The notes under the pieces: generated by a model
What the model was told of the DNA's origin: nothing
What the model saw: the letters and a program-made list of their open reading frames with translations, nothing else
Database searches by the model: none
NCBI GenBank assembly: GCA_019775845.1
Contig: JADQAV010000015.1
Span: 1,240,001-1,304,000, forward strand
DNA from: Myrmaecium sp. VS I D KN 1
Taxonomy: Eukaryota; Ascomycota; Dothideomycetes; Valsariales; Valsariaceae
Direction: 5' to 3'
Length of the DNA: 64,000 bases
Program-made: the position numbers and the translations under genes
Part shown: piece by piece, positions 34,171-49,564 of the stretch
Layout: each line of letters starts with the position of its first letter
Numbering within the stretch: position 1 is the stretch's first letter

Positions 34171-35587
34171 CTTTCCAGGTCAACCCGTACTGACCCCTCA
34201 GGCCTTTGAGAGACAGTCTCTTGAACAGCCATTCTGATCCCTCAGAACGTGGTAGTCAATTTGCGGGTGCCACTTCCGTGTGATGGAGAAGGATCATCAC
34301 GGCTTCGAGCAGGCTACCCCCGCTTTTCTCATCATATAGATTGGCTATGCCGAAGCATACATCGTAAGGTTCTCTTAGTGAGCATACATTGCGGAGTGGC
34401 GGGAGGAGGATGCCGCTCCATAGCCACGATCAGCCATACTTTTCTTGAAGGCTTTAAGGCAGATCATCGGCTGATATATGAAGCGTCTGCAGCATGACTG
34501 TACAGTAACGGCTTAATATATTCCGGTGGGTGCCTGGGTGTCCTTAGGCGTTTGGAAAAGTGCCTGGCAACGTGAGTATCATGAGAGGCGAAAGCAATAC
34601 AGCGAGCTTCGACCGCATGGAAAGCAACGACGACCACAGCAAACAAAGGAGGTTTAACAATCAGCCAATTTCCGCCAGACAAAAGAAAGATGGAGGCGGG
34701 AAGGGAGACATCCCAGTCTATCGAGGCAGCAGGGACTACGCCAGGAACAAGATAATACTGATTCGCCCCGGACTTTCGTTTCTTGGGCGGAAACCGAGGC
34801 CTGGTAAAGGAAGGCAGTGCCTCTCCAAGCTCTGAAGTGATGAGCATGTTGCAGCGGAAAAATTCGTCGGCACTGAGGTCCTAGTTGCCGGCTGCCCCGA
34901 TGTAACGAATATACAACGCTCAACGGGCCCCGCCCCGTGGGGAGAAGGTGGCTTGCTCGAGGCGAGCCGCATGGAATCTCGCGTCGAAGTTCTCGGCGGC
35001 TAGCGACCTGCAGACCACTTGGGTCGCAGCGGTAACACGCTAGGATACGATATATTGCGCGGAAAGATCAGCAGTGATCCGTCGGGTGGCCTTAATTGGA
35101 CCCCAGTTATAGCACTGGCGTCGCACAAGGACTTTGTAGCGGAGCGAGGGGAATCCGAGCACGGATGTGCCAACATGAGCTCGCGACACACCATCTCTCA
35201 ATGTCGGGCCAAAATGGACGTAGCAGTCTGGATTCCCTCGTACAAGAAGCCCGAAAAGCCCTTGCAGAAGTGTCAACCCAGTGCCATAGTTTAGCGATCT
35301 ACCCGGCCAGGGTAGATGCAGTCGAGAAAAATGGCGGTGTTTCAAACACATCGCCAGCCATTTTATCGCACATATTGCTGCCGCGCCCATGATAGCCATA
35401 CCTATGAAGCGCGACCTCATGTATTTGAGCATTGCAATCCCATCCTTGATTTATCGTTGCATTATTTTCCTTTCGGCCTTGACAGCGCGGCTGGGTCTAG
35501 CTTGCACAGCATGTCAGCAGGTTATAACTCGTATGTACCGTCTACGAGCGTTTTCGGAGTAGTCCCAGGATGATGACGAGTTGATAT
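34171..35587. other. cellobiohydrolase upstream region / ATG10 3' flank
   Basis: This is 1.4 kb with no supported gene. A GGCTAG (about 34998, one of the GGCTAR forms bound by XlnR-type activators) and a GCGGAG (about 34393, a CreA-type SYGGRG site) occur, but such short motifs are expected by chance. Several overlapping open frames show no family resemblance. Confidence 0.45.
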
Positions 35588-36413
35588 TCAACCAACTGCG
35601 ACATGACGTTGATTCACCACATGCTCGTAGAGAACCATGGGGACTTTCAGACCCATGCAGGGACCAACTATGCCCAGCCAGATAAGCAGATATTCCTCCG
35701 GATGGAGGCTCCTGTTTTCCGCGGCCTCTGCTAACGCAGCTGAAGTATTGCATGGATGGACATAGGCTGTCGGCAGATCCGAGACGGGATGATTCTGACA
35801 CGTTCAGGGACCGCCGTCTCTTATAGGAAAATAAATGCTTACCGCGAAGGAGATGCCACCCAGCACCCCAACGGATTGTAGTTGAGGCTTGAATTGCTCC
35901 GGTACAACGTAGTTGTACAATGTCTCAATAACCGGGGCTTTCAGAAATGGCATAGCCCTCAGTGAGATCCAGAGAACTGGCACCCGATATGTAGGCGACA
36001 GGAGAATACTGTACTCCACCACCATCGATTGCGCTGAGCTCTGGTCATAAGGGATCCTTTCCTACATGAAAAACCAAGGTTAAAGACATGGTCCAGCCCG
36101 GCCGTCACCGAGCGTGTTGTCAAACCTCATCCTCCTCGAAAACCTCCGATTCTGCATAGGAGCTGCTCCCCCTGATTTCGGGCAGGCTACATTCTTTTTG
36201 GATATTAAGATTCGGTCCGATGTGCTGGTAGGTCAAGTCAGAAACAATTTGGTCGCGATCCTAACTATATCGACGCACCTCGCTACTGGTGAGCCTTGCC
36301 GAGGTCCAACCGGTCTGGATGTCATTACATTGCTGGAATCCAGCAACGAGACGTCCGCAGGCTATTGCAAACTCGGAAGCAGAAATGAAGGGGAATTCTT
36401 GTACACAGTCCAT
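35588..36413 (-). CDS. ATG10: Atg10, autophagy E2-like conjugating enzyme
   Basis: This E2-like enzyme transfers Atg12 to Atg5 during autophagosome formation. There are four exons, complement(35588..35794, 35843..36061, 36126..36224, 36279..36413), giving 219 aa, with introns of 48, 64 and 54 nt. All four exons are multiples of three and join in phase 0. Exon 1 starts MDCVQEFPFISASEF and includes GWTSARL. Exon 3 carries VVEYSILLSPTYRVPVLW and PEQFKPQLQSVGVLGGIS. Exon 4 carries YVHPCNTS with the expected catalytic Cys, then HPEEYLLIWLGIVGPCMGL, the C-terminal family block. The donor between exons 2 and 3 is an atypical GTTTGA. Only exon 3 appears as a long single open frame, so a simple frame scan misses the gene. 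It shares a 328-bp promoter with the Chk2-like kinase. Confidence 0.88.
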
Positions 36414-36741
36414 ATGTAAGGTGCAGCAAAGCGAGGGACCAGTAGGGTGCGGATGAAAACGGAGATGATGTTGGAGGAGAGGCATGCGGCCGTCCATAGC
36501 CTGGACTCGGCTTGGCATCATATCGGAAGATATGCTGGCCTGAGGAAGACTCCAGAGTCGGCTTGAACGTCCCTCGATCCGTACCTCTACCTTTAGGCAA
36601 CTCCTCTCCTCTCTTCTGTGTTCCGCCGCTACTGCTCTCTCCTTACATAATTTCTTGCTTCATGAGGGTTGCGTTCCTGCGCGCAAGCTACCATTCACAT
36701 CTCGTCGGCCGCGGCCCTTACCCGTCATACCTCCGCTGATT
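36414..36741. promoter_or_regulatory. 328-bp bidirectional promoter: ATG10 / Chk2-like kinase
   Basis: The only sequence between two divergent ATGs. A C/T-rich stretch at about 36595-36650 is a likely start region for the kinase. I see no clear TATA box. Confidence 0.6.
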
Positions 36742-38969
<2,228 letters not shown>

Positions 38970-39915
38970 GGGTAGGTGATTTCCTCATCTTCTGGGGCAT
39001 CACAAGGGCAGTAATATTCTCGGTTCGATTTTTTTCTCTTTCGATTTTTAATATACCTACGATATCATCGCGGACTGCCAGGGTCTTTCATCCGGAGAGG
39101 CAGACGGAGAGATGAATGACAAGGCCTAGTGTCTTCTCATCGCGAAGTGATCTTCTTTCATCTCCTACCTTCGCGAGTGGTGCAAGTTGACTCCTGCCTG
39201 ATATGGTTCACTTGTGGTGGTTAAAAGGCAGACGTGCGTTTTCGGTCCATCGTTTCGCTTTCCTTTAGTAGCTGAGGACCTGAGCGGGCAGGATGTCATG
39301 GTGTTTGCAGCGCACTCTCCGGGCTGTGTATATATGTCATAACGTGTTTGTCAGGCAGATATCGACGCTGAGCAGACATTGTAAAATTGCAAAAAATTTG
39401 ATTGGCAAGCGCGAAAGAGAAGAGGAGAGGATGGGGCGCGGTGAGGTCGTGTGCAGAGAATGCTGGAGCCATCGTACGTTGGAAAGGCGTTCTTTTGTAC
39501 TGTCGCGAAGCGGATGGGGACAGGAACGTAAGAGGGTGGACTGAGAGGGATGACGATTCGCTGGACCGGGAAGGGTCTGGAGCCAAGGCCGTAAGGCGGT
39601 AAGGCGCGGGCGGCCTAGCAATGGCTGCCGTGGCTGCGAATCGCGTGAGTTCCTCGACGTCGCCCTGGAGCGGATGCGTCCTGGTCCGGGCGGTCAGGAA
39701 CACCCATTTCGACTCTAATTTATCAACCATCATCCCCTGTTTCTTCGTCCTATCCCACCGCACCCATTATCAACGCTTTCCCGCCTCCCTCTGCGCGCTC
39801 CTTTTGCAGAGCTCTCTCCTTTCTTTCTCTGCTTCCTCCGCTTCGTCGGCCGAACTCATCACTCTCCGCCAGCTCCCCCTTTCTCTATCGCGCCCGCAAC
39901 TCTCCAGCCGACCTC
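38970..39915. other. intergenic between Chk2-like and CYP51 genes
   Basis: This is about 0.95 kb between two plus-strand genes: a kinase 3' UTR on the left and the CYP51 promoter and leader on the right, with a C/T-rich stretch at 39720-39910. Overlapping open frames have no family resemblance. I did not find a repeat like the promoter duplications described at Aspergillus cyp51A. Confidence 0.5.
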
Positions 39916-41659
<1,744 letters not shown>

Positions 41660-42719
41660 GGGATTCTTCATTTTCCAATAGACGACTTTACAACCTAATT
41701 TTAATGAGGGTTCCGAGGGGGGTGGCGCTTCTGTCTTGTTTCTTTGTTATCCTGTTCGGAACCATAGGGAAAAAAAGCGAGGAGTTTCTTACACCGCTGC
41801 TTTTGGTTTCTCTTTTCCCTTCTTCTCTTCGTTCTTCTTGTATGATTGGTGGCTGCTGGATCGAATGTACAGTATGGAGTTCACGACGATTCTCCGATGG
41901 CATGGTCGTTCTCCCTGTCCTTCTTCCCAGGAAAGGAGATGGAGGGTCAGGATCAAGGGAAGCTTGGCCTCGTCTCGATGGTGGCTGCTGCTGCTGCTGC
42001 AGTGGTTGCATGATGAGGATCGACGGATGGGATGCTAGGACACGCGAAATGTCCATGGTTGAGGTTATTCTTTTCTTCTTTTTTTTTACGAATGAGATAT
42101 AGATTTTGCCTATTGAAAGCTTCCCTTATTTCTGCATCCTCATTCTGCTCATGCTCCTATTCTACTTCGTCCTTCTTTTTTCTTGTTTCCCCTGGATACG
42201 TGAGAATGAGATTATTCACTACAGGACTTACTGTACGTGCATGTATATTGTATGTGTCAAACAGGCTGCGCCAGTAGAGGGAAGAGAAAAAGCATGCAAA
42301 CATCCATGTACGTTTGCATGCTTGCCTTGCTTAATGGTTGGCGTTGGCGTTGGCGATGCTGACGATGGCGATGGCGAATCCCGGGATCGGATTGTGTGAT
42401 GCATCGCATACATATCATATAGTAATCATCCACCCCCATCCCCGGGGTCTGACATCTCTCTTTCTCTTTCTTCCTCGTTTCGCTTTTCCCTTCTTTTTCT
42501 TTTCTTTATATCCTATAGCAATCGCCGCACTCGATACGACCGTCATTCGTGCTAAAGGAGCAGTGAAACGAAAGCATGGCAAGGCTGAGAAGGACATGGA
42601 GTAACCAAAGAAAGTGAGCAAGTCCATACCACTTATCATTTCATGTCTTGTCTTCGCTCATCAATCTAAAACCGAAAGAAAAGGAGTCGAAATTCATACA
42701 AGCCATCACGTCTAAATCT
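41660..42719. other. intergenic between convergent CYP51 and cyclotransferase-like genes
   Basis: These are the 3' flanks of two convergent genes, T/C-rich on the left. The main feature is an 11-bp perfect inverted repeat (42292-42323). No gene is supported. Confidence 0.55.
42292..42323. repeat. 11-bp perfect inverted repeat with a 10-nt loop
   Basis: AGCATGCAAAC (42292-42302) is matched exactly by GTTTGCATGCT (42313-42323), separated by 10 nt. It could form a strong hairpin in RNA or a cruciform in DNA. It lies between the convergent 3' ends of CYP51 and the cyclotransferase-like gene, nearer the latter. Confidence 0.8.
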
Positions 42720-44015
42720 CTACTCGACATTGTCCCCCTTTACCTCCTTCTCCCGGATCACCGTTCCGTTCTCCTTCTCCTTCTCCTCCTCACCGTCAAC
42801 ATCCACATCAACCAACAGCCCCTGCGCCGCCTCCACATCCCTCTCCGTCACCTCCATCATCTCATTCGCCAACCAGTCACCCGCACTCCACCCCCGACTC
42901 CGACGCCGACTCCGCTTCTCATCCAGCACCACCACCGCCTGCTCCTCTTCTCCTTCCTCCGCCTCGTCGCCGTGCTCATACATCGTCCGCTCCCCATCCC
43001 CAAACAACCAGCGCATCCCACCATCATACGACCCCCACACCGCCGCGAACAGCGCCTTCATCAGCCACGCCAGCCAGCGGGGCGCGCGGCCGCGCTCGTC
43101 CTTGAACCGCTCCGTCAAGCCGAAGACGAGCAGCAACCACGGGCCCCACACCGTCGCGGTGACGAACTTGCCGACCCGCTGCCGCGCCGTGGTGATGGTG
43201 TAGGGCCGGATCTGGCCGAGGTAGGCGCGGTACTCGAAGGGCAGGTCGTGCTCGGCGGCGCCGGTGGTGAGGAGGCCCAGGTACCGCGCCGAGGGCTGGG
43301 CGTAGGAGGGGTCCCGGTGCGCGGGGCGCTTGCGGGAGTGCTCGTCGGGCACGAAGAGGGTGTGCGCTTTGAAGGGCTGGAGGGGGGTGTCTGCGGCATC
43401 GCCGGCACCGGCGGGGTTGGAGGGAACGGCGGCGCTCGGGTTGGGGGAGAGGGCGTAGCATTCGACGACGACGTCTTGGTAGGAGGAGCCGGCGCCCTCG
43501 GTGGCGATGATGTGGGCGTAGTCGTCCGGCGTGACCTCGTACACGACGCCGACCATGCCTTTCTGCCAGCGGTCCTTGTGGTAGCGCGGCGGCTGGGGCG
43601 GCGGCGGGGCGGCCGGGTCGCGCCGCGAGGAGTTGGCGAAGCAGGGCTCGGTGTAGGGCACCCCGGGCAGGTCGAAGGTGAGCCGCAGCGTGGGCACGAC
43701 GACGTTGATGGCGGCGAGGGGCCGGATGCCCCGCCGGCCTTGGAAGGTGGAGTGCGCGAGGTTGGAGCCGTAGGCGAGGTAGAGGATGGTGTTTTTCTTC
43801 TCGGCGAGGCCGGAGAGGGCGGAGTCGAGGTGGCCGAGATCGAAGGCGTCATCGTTGAGGGAGGCGGAGAGGCGCGATGGCGCGATGCGAGGGAGCTTTG
43901 GCGGCGGTGCGGATTGCTTGGTCGCCTGGTTGGCGGAGGCGCTGGGGAAGAGGATGGTGCGGATGTTCTTCCATGATGACCAGCCCTTTCGCCGGGAGGA
44001 GTCGTCGTCGCTCAT
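42720..44015 (-). CDS. gamma-glutamylcyclotransferase-like protein
   Basis: This single-exon gene encodes 431 aa with a GGCT-type core. The signature YLAYGSNLAHSTF lies near residue 80, followed by the family pattern of an N-terminal substrate loop, GMVGVVYEVTPDDYAHI and FEYRAYLGQIRPY. Family enzymes release 5-oxoproline from gamma-glutamyl amino acids or glutathione; the fungal relative GliK acts in gliotoxin synthesis, but no such cluster is near. The C-terminal half adds a hydrophobic segment (VWGPWLLLVFGLTERF), a second weaker one (WLAWLMKALFAAVWGS), and a charged Lys/Glu/Asp tail, so it may be membrane-associated. The GC-rich sequence opens large mirror frames, which are shadows. The start at 44015 is the first ATG. 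Confidence 0.85.
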   Translation of the reverse strand: MSDDDSSRRKGWSSWKNIRTILFPSASANQATKQSAPPPKLPRIAPSRLSASLNDDAFDLGHLDSALSGLAEKKNTILYLAYGSNLAHSTFQGRRGIRPLAAINVVVPTLRLTFDLPGVPYTEPCFANSSRRDPAAPPPPQPPRYHKDRWQKGMVGVVYEVTPDDYAHIIATEGAGSSYQDVVVECYALSPNPSAAVPSNPAGAGDAADTPLQPFKAHTLFVPDEHSRKRPAHRDPSYAQPSARYLGLLTTGAAEHDLPFEYRAYLGQIRPYTITTARQRVGKFVTATVWGPWLLLVFGLTERFKDERGRAPRWLAWLMKALFAAVWGSYDGGMRWLFGDGERTMYEHGDEAEEGEEEQAVVVLDEKRSRRRSRGWSAGDWLANEMMEVTERDVEAAQGLLVDVDVDGEEEKEKENGTVIREKEVKGDNVE

Positions 44016-44687
44016 CGAGAATGATAAGCGGTGGAAGAGATGGGATGAAGAAGCAGAGGATGTGAAGAGATGGGCGTGTTTTGTTGGATAGAGGATTGGG
44101 TCAGTTGATTGGGGAAAGATGAAGCCGAAAAGGAGAAGATTTTATACGTTGGAAGGATTCTGTCTGCTCGCAACGATGTACGAGGATGGACGGACGAGTA
44201 CTGGAATGGCATCCAGGCATCCAGGCAGCAAAGTGCGGATATGTCGGCGATTAGCGCAATCCGAGGCCCGACCCTTCGAGGCCTTCGATTACGGACCGAA
44301 AATGGAGAGAAAGAACACATTATCTCCGTGCCTTTTCGTGCGCGTGCCTTTTCGTGCGCGCAACGACGCCAGTTCTCTCTTATATTGAAATAAGAACGTT
44401 ACATACTCTCCGCATTATATATATGATATCAAATGAATACGCCATGCTTTTCTTCCCGACACATCACTTCGTCAAGTCTGGCCAGCAATAACAGAAACAA
44501 TCTACGCAATGAGAAAAAAAGAAGGAATAACCAAAATCATCTGCCGGCCGATGTTTCCGCCCAAGGCAGCCGCCATGCAAACATAATCAAGAAGGACGCT
44601 CCAAAGGGTAATCAAACAAAGAGAGGGGGAGTGAGAGAGTGAGAGAAGAAAAAAACCGGTTCAAGACAAGGTAATCCGCGAGCCCCT
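44016..44687. other. intergenic, cyclotransferase-like promoter and MFS 3' flank
   Basis: This is 0.67 kb without a supported gene. It includes a perfect 16-bp tandem duplication at 44328-44359. Confidence 0.55.
44328..44359. repeat. perfect 16-bp tandem duplication
   Basis: The unit GTGCCTTTTCGTGCGC occurs twice in direct succession, about 310 bp upstream of the cyclotransferase-like gene. It looks like a recent slippage or duplication event. Confidence 0.8.
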
Positions 44688-46413
44688 TCACAACTTCACC
44701 TGAAACTTCGGATTGGTCCGAATGCGGTGCCCATACTTGCCCATCAGGAACGGGATGGGGATGAGACCCAACGCGATAAAGCCCAACAAGCTGTTGCCCC
44801 ATCCGAGCCCAAGCGAATCGTACATCTGGAGGCCGCAAAGCGGGAGGACGGCGCCGAAGAGGGAGCGCAGGACGGCGTTGGCGGCCATGGCGCTGGCGGC
44901 GTGGACGGCGAAGGCGTCGACGAGGTAGGTTTGCACCGTCATCTATGACGGAAGTCAGACATCTTCGGTTTCAGGAGGGCGCTGCGACGAAGAAGGCTAG
45001 GAATTCAGTACTTACCATGACGGAGATCAGCCCGAAGCCGACCAAGCCGGTGCCGATGATGGGCACGATCCAGTGCGTCATCTTGTCCGCGCTCCAGCCG
45101 TAGATGAAGAGGCCGATCGGCGTGCTGATGGCGCCTGGAAGCGTCAAATGAAGCGGCATGCGATGTTCGGGCCGCAGCTCCACGGCGCTGGCTTGGATCT
45201 TCTTGACGTATCTGTCGCTCATGGAACCCAGGAGCAGGAGGCCGAGCAACATGCCCACGCCGGACCCGATGTAGGTCAGCCCGACGGTGCCGGAAGAGAA
45301 GCCATACTGCTCTTCGAAGACGAACGTGTAGGTGGTGAAGAGGATGTACAGGATGCCGTAGGCGACGGCGGTGTAGAGGGAGCAAAGGGAGACGATGGGA
45401 GAGAACAGGAGCATTTTCGAAGGTCGCACGATGCTCAGCTTGAGCAGTTCGCGATGGCTGATGTTACTCGCCAGTTTGGAACGGAGGTTTGGGTTGCCGG
45501 TCTCCTTTCGAAGCCGAGCGGCCTTGCGCTCGAGAATGACGGGCGCATACGTCTCGCGCATGAAGAGGAAGGAGGTGATTAGGGAGGCACCAGCAAGCAT
45601 GGTGAGGAGCCAGAAGATCCATTTCCAACCTTTGGCCTGCGCGAGATAACCGCCTGCGATGGGTCCGACGACGGGTCCGAAGAGTGGTCCCATGGCCCAG
45701 ATAGCCATCGCACTGCCTCGTCGCTCGGTTGGCATCATGTCCGCTATCGAACCGGCACCGATGGTCAAGGGAGCGACACCGACAACACCCGCCAGCAGTC
45801 GGAACGCGATCAGCATGCCCATGCTGGTGCTAAGTCCACAGCAGGCGGTGAAGATGGTGAAGAAGATGTTGCAAATGTTGTACAGCGGCACTCGCCCATA
45901 CATCTCACTGAGCGGCGCCATGAGCAACGGGCCGACGGTGAAACCCAGCAGGTAGACCGAAACCACAAAGGTCGCCAATTCCGTCGACGTCTCGTGGAAG
46001 TCCTTCATCACATCCGGCACGCCGGGGGCGAAGATGGACGACGCCAGCGGGGTGAGGAAGGTCACGATCGACAGCACGGCGATGTTCGCCCACTTCTTCT
46101 TCTCCGGCCAGTTCATCGGGTTCAGCGGGTCGGTGTCCGACTCCCAGCCGACGATGTTGGGGTCGGTGGGCTCCTCCGCCTCGCCTCTGCCATCGGGGCT
46201 CGGGAATCCCTTCTCGAGGTCGCCGTCGAGCCGATCTGATTTTTGCGTCGACTTGTCCGATTTGCGATCGGACCGGTCGTCGTCGGGTACGTACACGCCT
46301 AGGTTGGAGGGAATATCCGCGTCGTGGCCTTCTTCGTAGGCGAGTTCGAGCCGGGCGTTGTGGAGATCGCTGGCGCCGAAGGCAGGGTCGTTGAATGTTA
46401 AGGGCGTTGCCAT
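44688..46413 (-). CDS. MFS transporter, DHA1 (drug:H+ antiporter) family
   Basis: This is a plasma-membrane proton antiporter of the 12-TM DHA1 group (multidrug/polyamine type). There are two exons, complement(44688..44942, 45016..46413), giving 550 aa, joined by a 73-nt intron (SVM|MTVQTY). A ~100-residue cytosolic N-terminus rich in charged residues leads into the family start [21 protein letters not shown]. Further signatures are [14 protein letters not shown] (motif A-like), [23 protein letters not shown] and the antiporter motif C-like stretch [19 protein letters not shown]. The C-terminal TM11-12 lie in the short second exon. There are no biosynthetic genes beside it, so it is probably a stand-alone exporter. 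Its substrate is unknown. Confidence 0.93.
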
Positions 46414-49400
46414 GGCTGGCAGCTACCTAGCTAGCTCTGAAAGTGGGAAACATGGTCAGTGATCGTGTCCACATGCGTTGACACTGTATATCCGTGACTG
46501 TTCTGGATGATATTCGCTGCCTCAGCCTCGTGGGCTGCGGTCGGCCGGACACTTCGGATGGCTTCAGCCTTTCCGACGGGATGGAGTCCACTTCAGCAGC
46601 GCGGGCCGGTCCGACTAGGCAGGCCAAGGACTCTCGTCAACCGCAACCCCACACCGGATGCTCGCGTCGACCATGTACTGTATGTTCTCACGACATACAT
46701 GAAACGTGCTTGAGGCGCCTTTCTGTATCGTCACATCGTAGGGAAGATGGGAGTTGTCGCCTACCTAAAGAGTGTCAAGTAAAGGCTGAGGGCCAGCGGA
46801 CACGGAAGCGGGGCTTCGCTCCGAGTTGCTGCGATAGATCTCCAGCGTGCGCGCGCGCGAGGTCGGTCGGATCTCGTCACAGGAGTAAAAAACAGCGGAA
46901 CGAGTAGTAGTCGATGGAGAACGAAGGGAGAACGGGAAAGAGAAGAAGAGGGAGAGAAAAAAAAAGGTAAGACGGGAGCAGAGTCGCAGTCGCAGTTGCG
47001 CCCCTGTCCACTACATATATGCATGTGCCTTCTTCTTTTTTCGGCCGGGGGGGGGGGGGGCTGTCCGTCCCATATTTAACCCCCCCGGGCTCCTTTTCCA
47101 ACCTACTGCTCCTCCTGCTTGCCCGTCCTCCTCCCCGCCTGTACGTCGGTCGACCCGAAAAGGCGGCGGGCGGGGAGGTAGGGCACACCTACCTCACGGT
47201 TGGATTCGGGTCGGCCTTTCGGGTGCGCTGTATCCGGCGGAAGGAAGAAGGATGGATGGATGGGGGGAGGGGAAGTTCAGGTTGGGCTGGTACCGATCTG
47301 AACGGCACCACCGTCCACTACTACGATATACCACCGCTCTGCTGCGCCCTGGTTAAATCGTCCACACGCTCTAGTCCGCGATAGGACACCTCGGCCGGGC
47401 TTTTTCTTCCCAGGAACTGAAAGATCGCAGTGGGTTACACACCTCCACCCCCCTTCTTCTCGTCTTTTGCGTGAGGACGGCGTCTGCGTAAAGTCCGATC
47501 CCGTTCTCAGGCAGGCTCAGCTGAAAGTCCTTACTACCTTACAAGCATGCTCCATCGGAGGTTCGAGGAGCTGATTTCACTCCTATTTTTCTTTCTTTGT
47601 TTTTTGACTCCAATGGGATGCGCCTTTGATAGGGTCGTCCCCGTCGCTTTCGGTTGGGTTGGGGTTCGTTCGGTTCGGCCGCGAATCCTTCGCTACCTTT
47701 TAGCATAGGTACGAGGCTTTCGTACGAGGCGTGAAACTCCGATTCACCGTCGGCCGGGGACCCTGGATGGCATATTTTGGGTTTGGTTTGGTTTGTTGTA
47801 GTTGGTACTGACTGGTCGGGTTGGATTAGAAGGATGCTATTATCACATACTACAACATCGATCGGAGCTGATTTTCGTTAATTTTTATCTGAAGAGAACC
47901 TAAAGAAGGTTCTAACTCGTACGAGGGCAGAGGAGAGGGGGAGGGGGAAGGGAGCGAAAGCACGGCATCGTAAGGGTTTCGGACGACAGATGACATGGTC
48001 GTCCGAGGCGTCGGTGTGTGTGGATGTGCACGTACGTACTGCATACATACATCAGATCAGGTAACCGTCGTACAGGTTGTTGGAACGAGAGCCGGAGGCG
48101 CGGGATCGTGATGCCCGTCGTACGTCTGGTCCAGATATAGGTATGTAATGTACCTATATGGGGAACGTGATGACGTGAAGGGAAATGGAGGGAGGTATGT
48201 ATGCTTTATTACGAGGGGTTTGGAGGTACGTGTTGTAGGCGTGCGCCAGCTTGATGGTTGTATCTCGAGTCACTCACTGGTAGGTGTGCTGCGTTTGGCG
48301 TCCGGTTTTACAGCCCCGGGAGAGTGAGAATATATGCGCCACGTGAATGCATCGGACGGGAACAAGCTATCCATACATGGGGGTACACACACTCTCTCTC
48401 TTTGGAAGGGCGTATGAAGGATCCGATTGACTCGAAGCTGGAAGACATGCGACGGTATCGGCCGCTGCATCGTCCACATATATGTATATATATGTATATC
48501 AGCGGACACCTTAGCATTGTTCCTAAAGATATTCACACGCCTGAGCGGAGAGGCCTCAGCTGGGAACGCCGGAAGGCTGCAGAGCCACCTGACATCTTGA
48601 CAACAATGCCATGTCCTACCCTTCTGACTCATCTGGACATGGGTTGCGTTACAACGTGCCTCTTCCCCGGGGTGATTCTTCATCGACTCGGGGAGGAAAA
48701 AAGCCCGTCACAGCCCGTGGTGGTGGGACCGCAAAGGCTTGCTTATGGTGCCCGCTGCTGCCCGTCGCGCAAGTCGCGTGCACTGCGACCATTCACTGTA
48801 CGGGAGGGGCGCGCAGAAGTCGATCACAGTGCGTACGGTGCGCATCGGGAGAGGCTGATGACCAGCCAGCGTTCCCACCGGGCTACGAAAGCGGACTCGA
48901 TCGCTTGCACGCTCACCATGAGGTACTCGCGATATGGCAGAGTACCTCTGACATGGCATAACAAGGCATGTGAACGTATCAAATAGGTATGTACGGCCAA
49001 TCATTGCGCTCTCTTCCATATGAACCCGGGAGGTTCAAGGGAAGAGACCGCACCCAAGATCGATCGCATTGAAGTTTTTACTCTCCACTCGACATGACGG
49101 TTTTCGCGATCATGGAGACCCAGGGGGCCTCTCCGTTGAAAATGCTTTTTAGTGAGTGTTAAAATTTGCGTTGTTCATGAAGAAGAAAAAAGAAGAAGAG
49201 GAAGAGCGACGGGGAAAAAGAGATTTTGTAGGTGGACGCGGGCGGGCCCGTCCCGGGGTATCAGTTTATCCGGGGCTCCAGGCACTGAGCCGCACAGTGA
49301 TGCCTTTGACTTCAGGCATGAAGGTGGTGGGTGCGGCTTTGCCCAATCCATGCCCGCTCAAAAGTTTCTGCCCCGCGCAATCGGTCGTTGGTGGGGCAGC

Positions 49401-49564
49401 AGCTATTGAGCACCTCATCACTCAAGGTTTCTCCTCGAACTGCCCCCGATATTCGGCTTCACTTCCTCTCTCTCCTTCGAACACACGATTTCCTCTGTCT
49501 TTGCCAGTGCATCTCTGCTTGGCGTCTTCCCTTACTCTCCCCTCGCACACATATACCCTCCACA
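46414..49564. other. 3.1 kb gene-poor region between divergent MFS and ATIC genes
   Basis: I can support no coding gene. The sequence includes a 14-G run (47047-47060) shortly before a C-rich block, repeated GGTTTGG/GTTGG motifs (47640-47830) and many GTACGTAC/TACGTA steps near 48030-48230. Open frames up to 242 codons (48258-48986 plus) show no family resemblance or convincing composition. Both ends must carry promoters: that of the MFS gene on the left and that of ATIC on the right. Confidence 0.5.
47047..47060. repeat. poly-G tract (14 G)
   Basis: This is an uninterrupted G run in the intergenic region upstream of the MFS gene, followed within 40 bp by a CCCCCCGGG block. Such runs can form quadruplex or hairpin structures and are prone to sequencing error. 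Confidence 0.75.

Noticed and set aside
38970-39915. promoter tandem repeat at CYP51 like the TR34/TR46 alleles of Aspergillus fumigatus cyp51A
   Set aside because: I found no such duplication, and the gene reads as CYP51B-like.
42648-43976. 442-codon plus-strand frame opposite the cyclotransferase-like gene
   Set aside because: It is antisense to a recognisable YGSNL protein. The composition is biased and no domain is visible.
48258-48986. 242-codon frame between the MFS and ATIC genes
   Set aside because: It overlaps equally open frames in other phases, has mixed composition and no motif. No splice-extended model improved it.
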